From Johnsonella ignava ATCC 51276 (GTDB lineage Bacteria > Bacillota > Clostridia > Lachnospirales > Lachnospiraceae), in the NCBI RefSeq assembly GCF_000235445.1, contig NZ_JH378830.1:314933-378932 (forward strand): a DNA stretch of 64,000 bases, given 5' to 3'. Made by a program: the position numbers and the translations under genes. The notes below the pieces were generated by a model. It was not told where the DNA came from, ran no database searches, and saw nothing but the letters and a program-made list of their open reading frames with translations. This document shows positions 55,460 through 63,547 of this stretch, piece by piece; position 1 is the first letter of the stretch; each line of letters begins with the position of its first letter.

Positions 55460-56605
55460 ATGTCTGATGCCAAAAAGAAAAAGGTGAAGTATTTTTATGA
55501 TTACAGCCTTGTATTTGCAGTAATTTTCCTTACTATGTTCGGAATAGTCATGATTTATTCCGCAAGCTCCTATGCTGCACAGGTAAGGTTGCAAAAAGCT
55601 CCTTATTATTACATGCTCAGACAGGGAATAATCGCAGTACTGGGGCTTATACTTATGATTATAGTTTCGTTTATTGACTACCATAAGATCATAAAATCAG
55701 CAGGAATTATACTGACTATCGCCTATATATTAAATATACTCGTATTCTTTATAGGCAAGGAATTTAACGGGCAGAAAAGATGGATAGGTATAGGCAAACA
55801 ATTTACAATACAGCCTTCTGAATTTGCAAAACTTGCACTTATTATATTTCTTGCTTATTTCATCACGGATATGGGCAAAGAAATGAACAATTTCATCGGT
55901 TTTATTAAAATAGGACTTTTTACAGGACCGCTTATATTAATGATAGCGGTAACGAATCTAAGTGCAGGCGTTATAATGTGCGGTATAGTATATGGCATGA
56001 CATTTATAACAACTTCGCTGTATATGCTGCATGTAGCTGTATTTATTGCTTTTGGACTAATGTTAAAAATAATACCTATTATAGTAACAAAATTTGCATC
56101 ATCGTCATTGCTTAATAATTACCGGCTTAAACGAATACTTGTATGGGTAAATCCGCAGAAATATTCGCTTGAAGGCGGCTTCCAGGTGCTTCAGGGGATC
56201 TATGCAATAGGTTCGGGAGGAATTATGGGAAAAGGTCTTGGTGAGAGTATGCAGAAACTCGGTTATATACCTGAGGCACAAAATGATATGATATTTACTA
56301 TAATATGTGAAGAACTTGGACTGTTTGGAGCAGTGTGTACTGTAATGCTTTTTATATTTCTTATGTACAGGTTTATGGTTATAGCAACTTCAGCCCCCGA
56401 CTTATACGGTTCACTTATAGTTGCAGGTGTAATGACCCATATAGCGGTGCAGCTTTTATTAAATATAGCGGTTGTAACCGGAGTGCTTCCGAATACAGGA
56501 ATTACTCTGCCGTTTATAAGTTACGGGGGTACTTCAGTGCTGTTTTTAATGCTTGAAATGGGTATTGTACTTAGTGTTTCAAGAAGTATAAAACTTGATT
56601 ATTAA
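55460..56605 (+). CDS. ftsW: SEDS-family peptidoglycan glycosyltransferase FtsW
   Basis: 381-aa polytopic protein, about ten membrane spans, which polymerises lipid II during division together with the class B PBP. Characteristic motifs are MIYSASSYAA, GQKRWIGIGKQFTIQPSEFAKLALI, the PEAQNDMIF loop, and PNTGITLPFISYGGTS. The start at 55460 has AAGGAG 8 nt upstream; two in-frame ATGs farther upstream overlap that site. Confidence 0.94.
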   Translation: MSDAKKKKVKYFYDYSLVFAVIFLTMFGIVMIYSASSYAAQVRLQKAPYYYMLRQGIIAVLGLILMIIVSFIDYHKIIKSAGIILTIAYILNILVFFIGKEFNGQKRWIGIGKQFTIQPSEFAKLALIIFLAYFITDMGKEMNNFIGFIKIGLFTGPLILMIAVTNLSAGVIMCGIVYGMTFITTSLYMLHVAVFIAFGLMLKIIPIIVTKFASSSLLNNYRLKRILVWVNPQKYSLEGGFQVLQGIYAIGSGGIMGKGLGESMQKLGYIPEAQNDMIFTIICEELGLFGAVCTVMLFIFLMYRFMVIATSAPDLYGSLIVAGVMTHIAVQLLLNIAVVTGVLPNTGITLPFISYGGTSVLFLMLEMGIVLSVSRSIKLDY

Positions 56606-56623
56606 CCATGAGGTGTTTTATTT

Positions 56624-57370
56624 ATGAATTTATATATGTCCGTAATTAAGAGTAAATGGTTCTGGATTATAAGTATACCTTTACTGCTTATTGTTATTTT
56701 GCTTAATATAAGGATAAAAACGGTAGTTGTAAGTGGAAATGCATGGTATACCGGTGAAGAAATTGAAAATTTTATATTCAAGGATGATATGTCAAGAAAT
56801 ACAGCAGTATGTCTTATGAATATTATAAATAAAAAAAAGGTTGAAATTCCTTTTGTGCAGGATTATTCAGTTACAATAACAGGCCCTTTTAAAGCTGAGA
56901 TTATAGTGTATGAAAAAAGTATAGTTGCTTATGTGTTATATATGAATTCACGTATGTATTTTGATAAAGACGGAGTCGTTGTTGAAAGCTCTGATAAGGT
57001 GCTTGAAGAAGTGCCTCTTGTAACCGGGCTTAAATTTGGAAGTGTCAGTTTATATAAAGCTCTTCCGGTTGAGGATAAGAAGGTATTTACGGAAATTTTA
57101 AATCTTACACAGGTACTTTCCGTATACGGAGTCCATGCCGATAAAATCAAAATTAATTCTTCAGATGAAACATCTCTTACCCTGGGAGAAATTGAGGTGG
57201 TGCTTGGAAATTCAGAAAATATTGACGGAAAAGTAGCTGAATTAAAAGATATGCTTCCTAAGATAACAGGCCTTGAGGGAACTCTGTATCTTGACACCTA
57301 TAGTGTAACCAGAGATAAAACTACAGCATATACTTTTAAGAAAAAGAATACCACAAATGCTGTAAATTAA
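56624..57370 (+). CDS. ftsQ: Cell division protein FtsQ/DivIB
   Basis: 248-aa bitopic divisome protein. One membrane span (about residues 12-30) precedes a POTRA domain (VVVSGNAWYTGEEIENFI through VTITGPFKAEIIVYEKSIVAYV), then the FtsQ beta domain with YFDKDGVVVE and PLVTG. It partners FtsL and DivIC. It directly follows ftsW; murG, often found here, is absent. Confidence 0.88.
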   Translation: MNLYMSVIKSKWFWIISIPLLLIVILLNIRIKTVVVSGNAWYTGEEIENFIFKDDMSRNTAVCLMNIINKKKVEIPFVQDYSVTITGPFKAEIIVYEKSIVAYVLYMNSRMYFDKDGVVVESSDKVLEEVPLVTGLKFGSVSLYKALPVEDKKVFTEILNLTQVLSVYGVHADKIKINSSDETSLTLGEIEVVLGNSENIDGKVAELKDMLPKITGLEGTLYLDTYSVTRDKTTAYTFKKKNTTNAVN

Positions 57371-57399
57371 ATTTTATGCAAAGTTTTATAAGAAACCTG

Positions 57400-57428
57400 T
57401 TGAAATTTTTATCAAAAACATTTATCAT
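57400..57428 (+). promoter_or_regulatory. Promoter of ftsZ
   Basis: TTGAAA (57400-57405), 17-bp spacer, TATCAT (57423-57428), about 55 bp before the ftsZ start. It would allow expression separate from the dcw operon. Confidence 0.6.
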
Positions 57429-57481
57429 ATAAGTTGGCTATCGCTAGATATCCCAAGAATATTTTACGGGAGGAAATTGAT

Positions 57482-58681
57482 TTGTTAGAAATAAAGATAA
57501 ATGACACGGAAAACGCTGCCAAAATAATTGTTGTAGGGGTAGGCGGTGCCGGAAATAATGCGGTAAACCGCATGATAGAAGGAAGCATTGAGGGTGTTGA
57601 ATTTATCGGTGTAAATACTGATAAACAGGCACTTCAGCTCTGTAAGGCACCCACACTTATGCAGATTGGTGAAAAGCTTACTAAAGGACTTGGTGCAGGA
57701 GCCAAACCTGATGTAGGACAGAAAGCCGCTGAAGAAAATACTGAAGATCTTGCGAATGTATTCAAAGGTGCGGATATGGTTTTTGTAACCTGCGGTATGG
57801 GCGGAGGAACCGGTACCGGTGCTGCACCTGTAATAGCGAGGATTGCAAAGGATTTAGGAATACTTACACTTGGAGTAGTTACAAAGCCTTTCAGCTTTGA
57901 GGGAAAACAAAGAATGGCTAATGCTCTTCAAGGAATAGAAAAACTAAGAGAGGTGGTTGATACTCTTATTATCATCCCTAATGATAAGCTTCTTGAAATT
58001 GTTGACAGACGTGTTACCATGCCTGAAGCTTTAAAGAAAGCTGATGAAGTACTGCAGCAGGCAGTTCAGGGTATTACTGACCTTATTAATGTTCCTGCAC
58101 TTATAAATCTTGATTTCGCAGATGTGCAGACCGCTATGAGCGGCAAGGGAATTGCACATATAGGAATCGGTTATGCAAAGGGAGATGACAAGGCTCTTGA
58201 TGCAGTTAAGCAGGCAATACAATCGCCGCTTCTTGAAACAACGATTGAAGGTGCAAGCCATGTTATCTTTAATATTTCCGGTGATATCAGCCTTATTGAG
58301 GCAAATGAAGCAGCAAGTTATGTACAGGAGCTTGCCGGAGAGGATGCAAACATTATGTTCGGCGCTATGTATGATGACAGTGTACCGGATGAAACAAGCA
58401 TCACTGTAATTGCTACCGGACTTGAAAACAAGTCTGCCGCTTCTTCAAATAATCTTGTTAAGGGAATTAATGCAAGACGAGGAGCATCTGCACAGTCCGC
58501 TTCAACTTTACAAAGTATTGACAGTCAGCCGACTGCACCATCATTTATAAGAGGCGGTTCTGATAATGCGAATACAGTTTCTGACGAACAGAGTCAGAAT
58601 GATGTTTCAAGACCGGCATTTAAGCCTAGGACAAATAAAGAAGTGCAGATTGTTATACCTGATTTTTTAAAGAACAGATAG
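57482..58681 (+). CDS. ftsZ: Cell division GTPase FtsZ
   Basis: 399-aa tubulin homologue that forms the division ring. It shows VGVGGAGNNAVNRMI, the GTP signature GMGGGTGTGAAPV, and synergy residues in LINLDFADV. A disordered linker (about 315-380) leads to the conserved C-terminal peptide (VIPDFLKNR) that binds FtsA/SepF. The TTG at 57482 is chosen: GGGAGG lies 8 nt upstream and the N-terminus then matches the family. Confidence 0.97.
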   Translation: MLEIKINDTENAAKIIVVGVGGAGNNAVNRMIEGSIEGVEFIGVNTDKQALQLCKAPTLMQIGEKLTKGLGAGAKPDVGQKAAEENTEDLANVFKGADMVFVTCGMGGGTGTGAAPVIARIAKDLGILTLGVVTKPFSFEGKQRMANALQGIEKLREVVDTLIIIPNDKLLEIVDRRVTMPEALKKADEVLQQAVQGITDLINVPALINLDFADVQTAMSGKGIAHIGIGYAKGDDKALDAVKQAIQSPLLETTIEGASHVIFNISGDISLIEANEAASYVQELAGEDANIMFGAMYDDSVPDETSITVIATGLENKSAASSNNLVKGINARRGASAQSASTLQSIDSQPTAPSFIRGGSDNANTVSDEQSQNDVSRPAFKPRTNKEVQIVIPDFLKNR

Positions 58682-58771
58682 AAGACAAAACTATGGACTG
58701 GATTAAATCAAAGAGATAATGGAGAATAATATCAGAGTATTATAAAAAAGCTTGATTTTATAATTATCCAT

Positions 58772-58970
58772 TGTCTTTTTGGTGTATAAAAAAATAATGA
58801 CTAAATGAAGCATCTGTTTAATAAAAAGGTATTCCCCCTTTGTTTTATACATAAGGGGGTTTTTAGCTTTAACTTCATCTGTTTCTATAGTGAAAAACTG
58901 CAAGTGATTTATATTATTATGTGATTTTGAGTATATACATTTAGAACTGTCTTTTGATGTATAAAAATAA
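58772..58970 (+). repeat. Pair of imperfect direct repeats in the ftsZ downstream region
   Basis: A ~25-bp sequence starting TGTCTTTTTGGTGTATAAAA (58772-58797) recurs with small changes at 58948-58970. The two copies flank the ftsZ terminator. The rest of 58682-59003 has no ORF that looks real. Confidence 0.5.
58834..58864 (+). terminator. Terminator of ftsZ
   Basis: CCCCCTT (58834-58840) pairs with AAGGGGG (58853-58859), followed by five T. Confidence 0.88.
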
Positions 58971-58997
58971 GGAAACGATGATTTAATCATCGTTTCC
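58962..58997 (-). terminator. Terminator of the small export protein gene
   Basis: GGAAACGATGA (58971-58981) pairs with TCATCGTTTCC (58987-58997). On the - strand the stem is followed by TTATTTTTAT. Confidence 0.8.
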
Positions 58998-59003
58998 TTT
59001 AGA

Positions 59004-59510
59004 TTATATAAATCTGCCAAGTATAACAAATGAAATTATCATCATTATTATGCTTGCCATAAATATACCCAGAGATATTGCAAGAAATGACTGTCTTTTA
59101 TCCATTTCAAGCATACTGGCAATAAGTGCCCCCGTCCATGCACCTGTTCCGGGCAGAGGTATACCTACAAAAAGTACAAGACCCCAGAAGCCGTACTTTT
59201 CAATCTGTGATTTATTTTTATCTGCTTTTTTATGCAGCCATGAAGCGAATGAATTTAAAAATTTAATTTTACTTTTAAGCATCCAGTTTATTATAGATTT
59301 TATTAAAAGCAGTATGAAAGGTATAGGAATAAAATTGCCTATAACACATATTATATAGCTTTCAAACGGATTTACCCCAAGACCTGCCGCAGCAAGCAGT
59401 CCGCCCCTGAGTTCAAGTATCGGAAACATTGATATTAAAAATATTGTAATATGTTTCGATAGAAATTTCCCGAAAAATCCGGTTAATTTTTGGACTAGTT
59501 TTTCTGTCAT
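59004..59510 (-). CDS. Small multi-drug export family membrane protein (COG2426)
   Basis: 168-aa integral membrane protein of the sm_multidrug_ex family. About four to five membrane spans; motifs FPILELRGGLLAAAGLG and GLVLFVGIPLPGTGAWTGALIAS are diagnostic. Transport function is assigned by family name only. The start at 59510 follows AAGGAG; an in-frame ATG five codons upstream is less likely. Confidence 0.87.
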   Translation of the reverse strand: MTEKLVQKLTGFFGKFLSKHITIFLISMFPILELRGGLLAAAGLGVNPFESYIICVIGNFIPIPFILLLIKSIINWMLKSKIKFLNSFASWLHKKADKNKSQIEKYGFWGLVLFVGIPLPGTGAWTGALIASMLEMDKRQSFLAISLGIFMASIIMMIISFVILGRFI

Positions 59511-59624
59511 TATTTCTCCTTTCAATATCCCTGCACTTACTGCCGAATTTACAAAATGACCAGGATAGATTTTAACAGAAAAGTCTTATATATACAAGCT
59601 GTGTAGGTATAGTATTTGATTTTT

Positions 59625-59766
59625 TGTAAAATAAGTTGTAAAATAAGGCAAAGTATATTTTACTATGCTTTAAAAGGAGTTATTTTTTATATTTTACATA
59701 GAGATTTTGAGCTGTTTTTAGGTATATTTTATAGAGATATTCCTGAAATGCTTTTAGATATATTTT
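59625..59766 (+). repeat. Short direct repeats upstream of the NlpC/P60 gene
   Basis: TGTAAA occurs twice, 12 bp apart (59625-59630, 59637-59642), within a duplicated TTGTAAAATAAG. Further on, TATATTTT recurs at 59654, 59688, 59723 and 59759, a 34-36 bp period, the middle copies sharing AGAGAT and CTTTTAG-like sequence. It may be a regulator-binding array; the TGTAAA pair is close to, but one base longer than, the WalR-type spacing. Confidence 0.5.
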
Positions 59767-59779
59767 GGGAGACATTTAA

Positions 59780-61450
59780 ATGAAGAAAAAGAAAAAATTT
59801 AAATTTTTTTTAAAGCCGCCTAAATTTACAAAAGGCTTTGGAATTAATTTTGACCTTATAAACCCCGTTTTACTTATAAAAAAAATACCACGTCCTTCAG
59901 ATATAGCGGCAATGCCTAAATGGAAGAGACATATATTTATACAAAAATGTTCCATAACGGCAGGGGCGATTTTGATACTTATATTTTTTACAGTGATAGG
60001 TGTAAGAGCGTTTACATCAGGAGGCATATTCAGCACTGCCACTATGTCAAATGCAAGAAAGAGCAGCAGCTCTGATGCGATGTCGGAAGAAGAAAAACGC
60101 AGACTTGATGAAGAAGCAAAGGCTACGGCAGAGATAGAGGGCGTTATAGACAGTTATAATCAGATAGCGATAGCAAAAGTCGACGGATATTTAAATATAA
60201 GAGAAAAGCCTGATAAGTTTGCAGATGTTATAGGCAAGCTTTATGATGGCGGTGCATGTGATATATTAAATACTGATAATAATGAGTGGTACCTTGTAAA
60301 ATCCGGAAATATAGAAGGTTATGTACATAAGACTTTTCTTGTAACAGGCGATGATGCGAAGCAGCTTGCAAGAAGTGAAGTAAGGGATATGGCAGTAATT
60401 AATGCAGATAAGCTAAATATAAGAGCAATGCCTGCTATTGATGCGGAAATAGTGTCAAATGCATATATGGGTGAGAGATATGAAATAATATCAAATGAAA
60501 ATGGATGGATTCAAGTTCCTGAGGGCTATATGTCGGCTGAATATGCCGAGATTAAAAAAACGCTTGCTGAGGCAAGAAAGCTTGATCTTAGAAGTATGGT
60601 GCTTGATTTATATGATAATCTTGGTATGTCTGATGTACAGGGTTATCTGAATGTGAGAGAAGAACCCAGTGAAAACGGTAAAATTATAGGAAAGATGACA
60701 AGCAAAGCCGGGGGAGAAATACTTGAAAGTCTTGACGGCTGGTATAAGATACGTTCAGGTAAAATAACGGGCTATGTAAAATCCGACTATATACGTACTG
60801 GACAGGCTGCAAAAGATGAGGCGATAGCTGAGGCACAGCTTATGGCAATTGTAAATACTGATGTACTGAATGTACGTGCTGAGCCTAATACAGATGCCAA
60901 GATATGGACACAGATAAGTAACAGTGAAAAATATATAGTTGTTTCACAGCAGGACGGTTGGGTTGAAATAGAGCTTGAAAATGACAATAATGCCTTTGTA
61001 TCAACTGACTTTGTTGATGTAAGATATGCACTTAATGAAGCAATTAAGTTTTCGCCTGTGGAGGAAGCGGCTATAGCAGCACAGTCAAGGAGGGCACAGA
61101 TTGTAAATTATGCACTTCAATTTCTTGGAAATCGCTATGTATGGGGGGGAACAAGCCTTACAAACGGCTGTGATTGTTCAGGCTTTACTATGAAGATATT
61201 AGGTAATTACGGAGTATCACTGCCTCACTATTCGGGTTCGCAGGCACAGATGGGAAAAAAGATCTCGTCTGATCAGATGCGTCCCGGAGATTTGATCTTT
61301 TATTCAAACAGCAGAGGTACTATAAATCATGTTGCCATGTATATAGGAAATGGACAGATAGTACATGCGGCAAGCCGCAGAAGCGGTATTAAGATCTCAC
61401 AATGGAATTACAGAAAACCTACTGTTATAAGAGATATGCTTGGTGATTAA
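59780..61450 (+). CDS. SH3b-NlpC/P60 peptidoglycan endopeptidase
   Basis: 556-aa membrane-anchored wall hydrolase. A basic N-tail (~50 residues) precedes one membrane span (about 60-80). Bacterial SH3 repeats follow (about 130-190, 205-260, 285-340 and 350-410), with GYLNIREKPD, LNIRAMP, GYLNVREEPS and LNVRAEP signatures. The C-terminal NlpC/P60 domain (about 430-556) has Cys in NGCDCSGFT and His in NHVAMYIGNGQIVHAA, so it is expected to cut the peptide stem. GGGAG precedes the ATG, at the end of a repeat array. Confidence 0.92.
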   Translation: MKKKKKFKFFLKPPKFTKGFGINFDLINPVLLIKKIPRPSDIAAMPKWKRHIFIQKCSITAGAILILIFFTVIGVRAFTSGGIFSTATMSNARKSSSSDAMSEEEKRRLDEEAKATAEIEGVIDSYNQIAIAKVDGYLNIREKPDKFADVIGKLYDGGACDILNTDNNEWYLVKSGNIEGYVHKTFLVTGDDAKQLARSEVRDMAVINADKLNIRAMPAIDAEIVSNAYMGERYEIISNENGWIQVPEGYMSAEYAEIKKTLAEARKLDLRSMVLDLYDNLGMSDVQGYLNVREEPSENGKIIGKMTSKAGGEILESLDGWYKIRSGKITGYVKSDYIRTGQAAKDEAIAEAQLMAIVNTDVLNVRAEPNTDAKIWTQISNSEKYIVVSQQDGWVEIELENDNNAFVSTDFVDVRYALNEAIKFSPVEEAAIAAQSRRAQIVNYALQFLGNRYVWGGTSLTNGCDCSGFTMKILGNYGVSLPHYSGSQAQMGKKISSDQMRPGDLIFYSNSRGTINHVAMYIGNGQIVHAASRRSGIKISQWNYRKPTVIRDMLGD

Positions 61451-61525
61451 GTAGATTGGTATATTAGAGAACCATACTATAAAGCAGCTGCTTATTGCTG
61501 TAAATATTAATAAAGGGGAATTTTT

Positions 61526-62860
61526 ATGATGGAGAATTTTTTAGCTCAAACTTTTGGCAAAAGTCAGGTTTATACCGACATTAAAAATAAGCTGTTCAAG
61601 GAATATGATGTCAAAAAGGGATTAAGAAATGAGGATGGTACAGGTGTAAGAGTAGGTCTTACAAAAGTATCTGATGTTGTGGGATATGAGGTGGTAGATG
61701 GCGTAAAAAATAATGTACCGGGAAGTCTGTATTACAGGGGATATAATATAAATGATATAGTCAATGAACATCCTGAGGGGACAACCGGATATGAGGAAGT
61801 TATGTTTATACTGCTTTTCGGATACCTTCCTTCAAAAAAGGAATTTGAGAAATTCTTAAAAATCATAAGAGACATGTATACACTGCCTGATGATTTTCTT
61901 GAGGCAAGTCTTTTAAGGATGCCGGGAAACAACCTGATGAATGTAATGCAAAGAGCTGTACTGAATTTATATACTTATGATGATGAACCTGACAATGTTG
62001 AGGTTTTTCCGACCCTTGTAAAAGGGCTTTCAATTGCTTCAAAGCTTCCTGCAATAATGTGTTATGCTTATCACAGTAAAATGCATTACTATAATAGAGA
62101 AAGTTTATTTATACATTATTCAAATCCGGAATATTCAATTGCTGAGAATATCCTGTATATGCTTAGAGCCGACAAATTATTTACATCTAAAGAGGCTGCT
62201 CTTTTAGATACCCTGCTTCTTTTACATGCTGATCATGGCGGAGGAAATAACTCTACTTTTACAAATGTTGTGGTCTCTTCAACAGGAACTGATATTTACT
62301 CATCAATTACCGCATCTATAGGCTCTCTAAAGGGACCAAAGCATGGAGGAGCCAATATAAGCGTTACAAATATGATGAGATGTATACTTGACGAAACGGG
62401 TTACACTGATGATGAAACTGTAATATGTGATATAATAAATAGAATACTTGATAAGGATTTTTATGATCAGAGCGGGCTTATATACGGATTCGGTCATGCC
62501 GTTTACACTATAAGCGATCCGAGGGCAGAACTTCTAAAAAAATTCTGTAGGGAAGTTGCACAGGAAAAAGACAGGCTAAGAGAATATGAGTTTTATTTAC
62601 TTTTTGAAGAGCTTGTTAAGAAGGTTGTACTTGAGCGAAAAGGGACTACAATTGCAAATAATGTTGATTATTACAGTGGTTTCGCTTATGAGATGCTGAA
62701 TATACCGAAGGAATTATTTACACCTTTATTTGTATGTGCCAGATGTGTGGGCTGGCTGGCACATAATATAGAAAATAAGCTTTATGACGGCAGAATTATG
62801 CGTCCTGCAACTAAATATGTAGGGCAGTTTAATGAGTATATAAAAATTAAGGAGCGATAA
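61526..62860 (+). CDS. gltA: Citrate synthase
   Basis: 444-aa enzyme condensing acetyl-CoA and oxaloacetate. Catalytic residues are visible: His in LHADHGGGNNSTF, His in IYGFGHAVYTISDPR, and Asp in NVDYYSGF. GPKHGGAN is also present. It probably feeds glutamate synthesis through a partial TCA path, since no other TCA genes are nearby. A 2-methylcitrate role cannot be excluded. AAGGGG precedes the ATG. Confidence 0.93.
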   Translation: MMENFLAQTFGKSQVYTDIKNKLFKEYDVKKGLRNEDGTGVRVGLTKVSDVVGYEVVDGVKNNVPGSLYYRGYNINDIVNEHPEGTTGYEEVMFILLFGYLPSKKEFEKFLKIIRDMYTLPDDFLEASLLRMPGNNLMNVMQRAVLNLYTYDDEPDNVEVFPTLVKGLSIASKLPAIMCYAYHSKMHYYNRESLFIHYSNPEYSIAENILYMLRADKLFTSKEAALLDTLLLLHADHGGGNNSTFTNVVVSSTGTDIYSSITASIGSLKGPKHGGANISVTNMMRCILDETGYTDDETVICDIINRILDKDFYDQSGLIYGFGHAVYTISDPRAELLKKFCREVAQEKDRLREYEFYLLFEELVKKVVLERKGTTIANNVDYYSGFAYEMLNIPKELFTPLFVCARCVGWLAHNIENKLYDGRIMRPATKYVGQFNEYIKIKER

Positions 62861-62985
62861 CTCTTTAATTAAACTGTTTTGACTGAACTTTTTAAATTAA
62901 GTTTTTAAATTTAACCTGTAAATTCTTTATAAATATGAATTAGCTCCAATAAATATTTAAATTCAAAATATTTTAACCAAACCAG

Positions 62986-63014
62986 TTGACAAACATTTGT
63001 TCGTATAGTATTAT
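62986..63014 (+). promoter_or_regulatory. SigA promoter of the YneA-like gene
   Basis: TTGACA (62986-62991), 17-bp spacer, TATTAT (63009-63014). Confidence 0.85.
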
Positions 63015-63032
63015 GTATGAACAAATGTTTGT
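62989..63032 (+). promoter_or_regulatory. Paired LexA (SOS) boxes as a 14-bp inverted repeat
   Basis: Box 1 is CAAAC-ATTT-GTTCG (62990-63003), overlapping the -35 and spacer; box 2 is TGAAC-AAAT-GTTTG (63018-63031), at the transcription start. Both fit the Firmicutes LexA consensus CGAAC-N4-GTTYG with one or two changes. They form the arms of a perfect inverted repeat (62989-63002 / 63019-63032). Confidence 0.75.
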
Positions 63033-63049
63033 ATTGTTTGGAGGTTAAA

Positions 63050-63391
63050 ATGAAAACTTACAAAAATAAATATTACCCAAATAAATATCATAAAAATAAA
63101 CGTTATAAAAATACCTTAACCGCCTTTGTTCTGATGCTTGCTTTAGCCATGATGACAATATACTTTTTTATACAGACTGATACAAGGAGCAGAGCGGAGG
63201 ACTCAAAAAATGTATACTATACTTATGTAAAAATAGAGTATGGTGATACGCTTGATACAATTTATGAAAAATATAATACTGATAAAGAAATAACAAAAAC
63301 TGAATATAAAAAGACTATAATGAAAATAAACGGCATGTATTCCGAAAATATATATCCGGGCTTATTTTTAACAATAGCGGTATATTATTAG
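63050..63391 (+). CDS. YneA-like SOS cell-division inhibitor (TM + LysM)
   Basis: 113-aa protein. A basic Tyr/Lys-rich N-tail precedes one membrane span (about residues 25-45) and a C-terminal LysM-like domain (VKIEYGDTLDTIYEKY through IYPGLFLTIAVYY). Layout and size match B. subtilis YneA, a LexA-controlled inhibitor of septation. The promoter here carries two LexA boxes, which supports the call. GGAGG lies 5 nt before the ATG; an upstream in-frame ATG lies inside LexA box 2. lexA itself is not in the window. Confidence 0.8.
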   Translation: MKTYKNKYYPNKYHKNKRYKNTLTAFVLMLALAMMTIYFFIQTDTRSRAEDSKNVYYTYVKIEYGDTLDTIYEKYNTDKEITKTEYKKTIMKINGMYSENIYPGLFLTIAVYY

Positions 63392-63432
63392 TATCAGTTA
63401 TTAATACTTTCATACTATTAGTAATACATAGA

Positions 63433-63516
63433 GCTGCCTGGCTGTTATTTTATTATTAAATCTTAATATTATTAAATTTATAAGTTTATTATTTATAGTA
63501 TTGTCAGCACGGCAGC
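63433..63516. other. Long imperfect hairpin between convergent genes
   Basis: GCTGCC-TG-GCTG (63433-63444) pairs with CAGC-AC-GGCAGC (63505-63516) across a 2x2 internal loop, enclosing ~60 bp of AT-rich, partly self-complementary DNA. It may end transcription of both flanking genes. Confidence 0.45.
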
Positions 63517-63547
63517 CTTTGTGTTTACGGGATTATCAGTTTATCAG

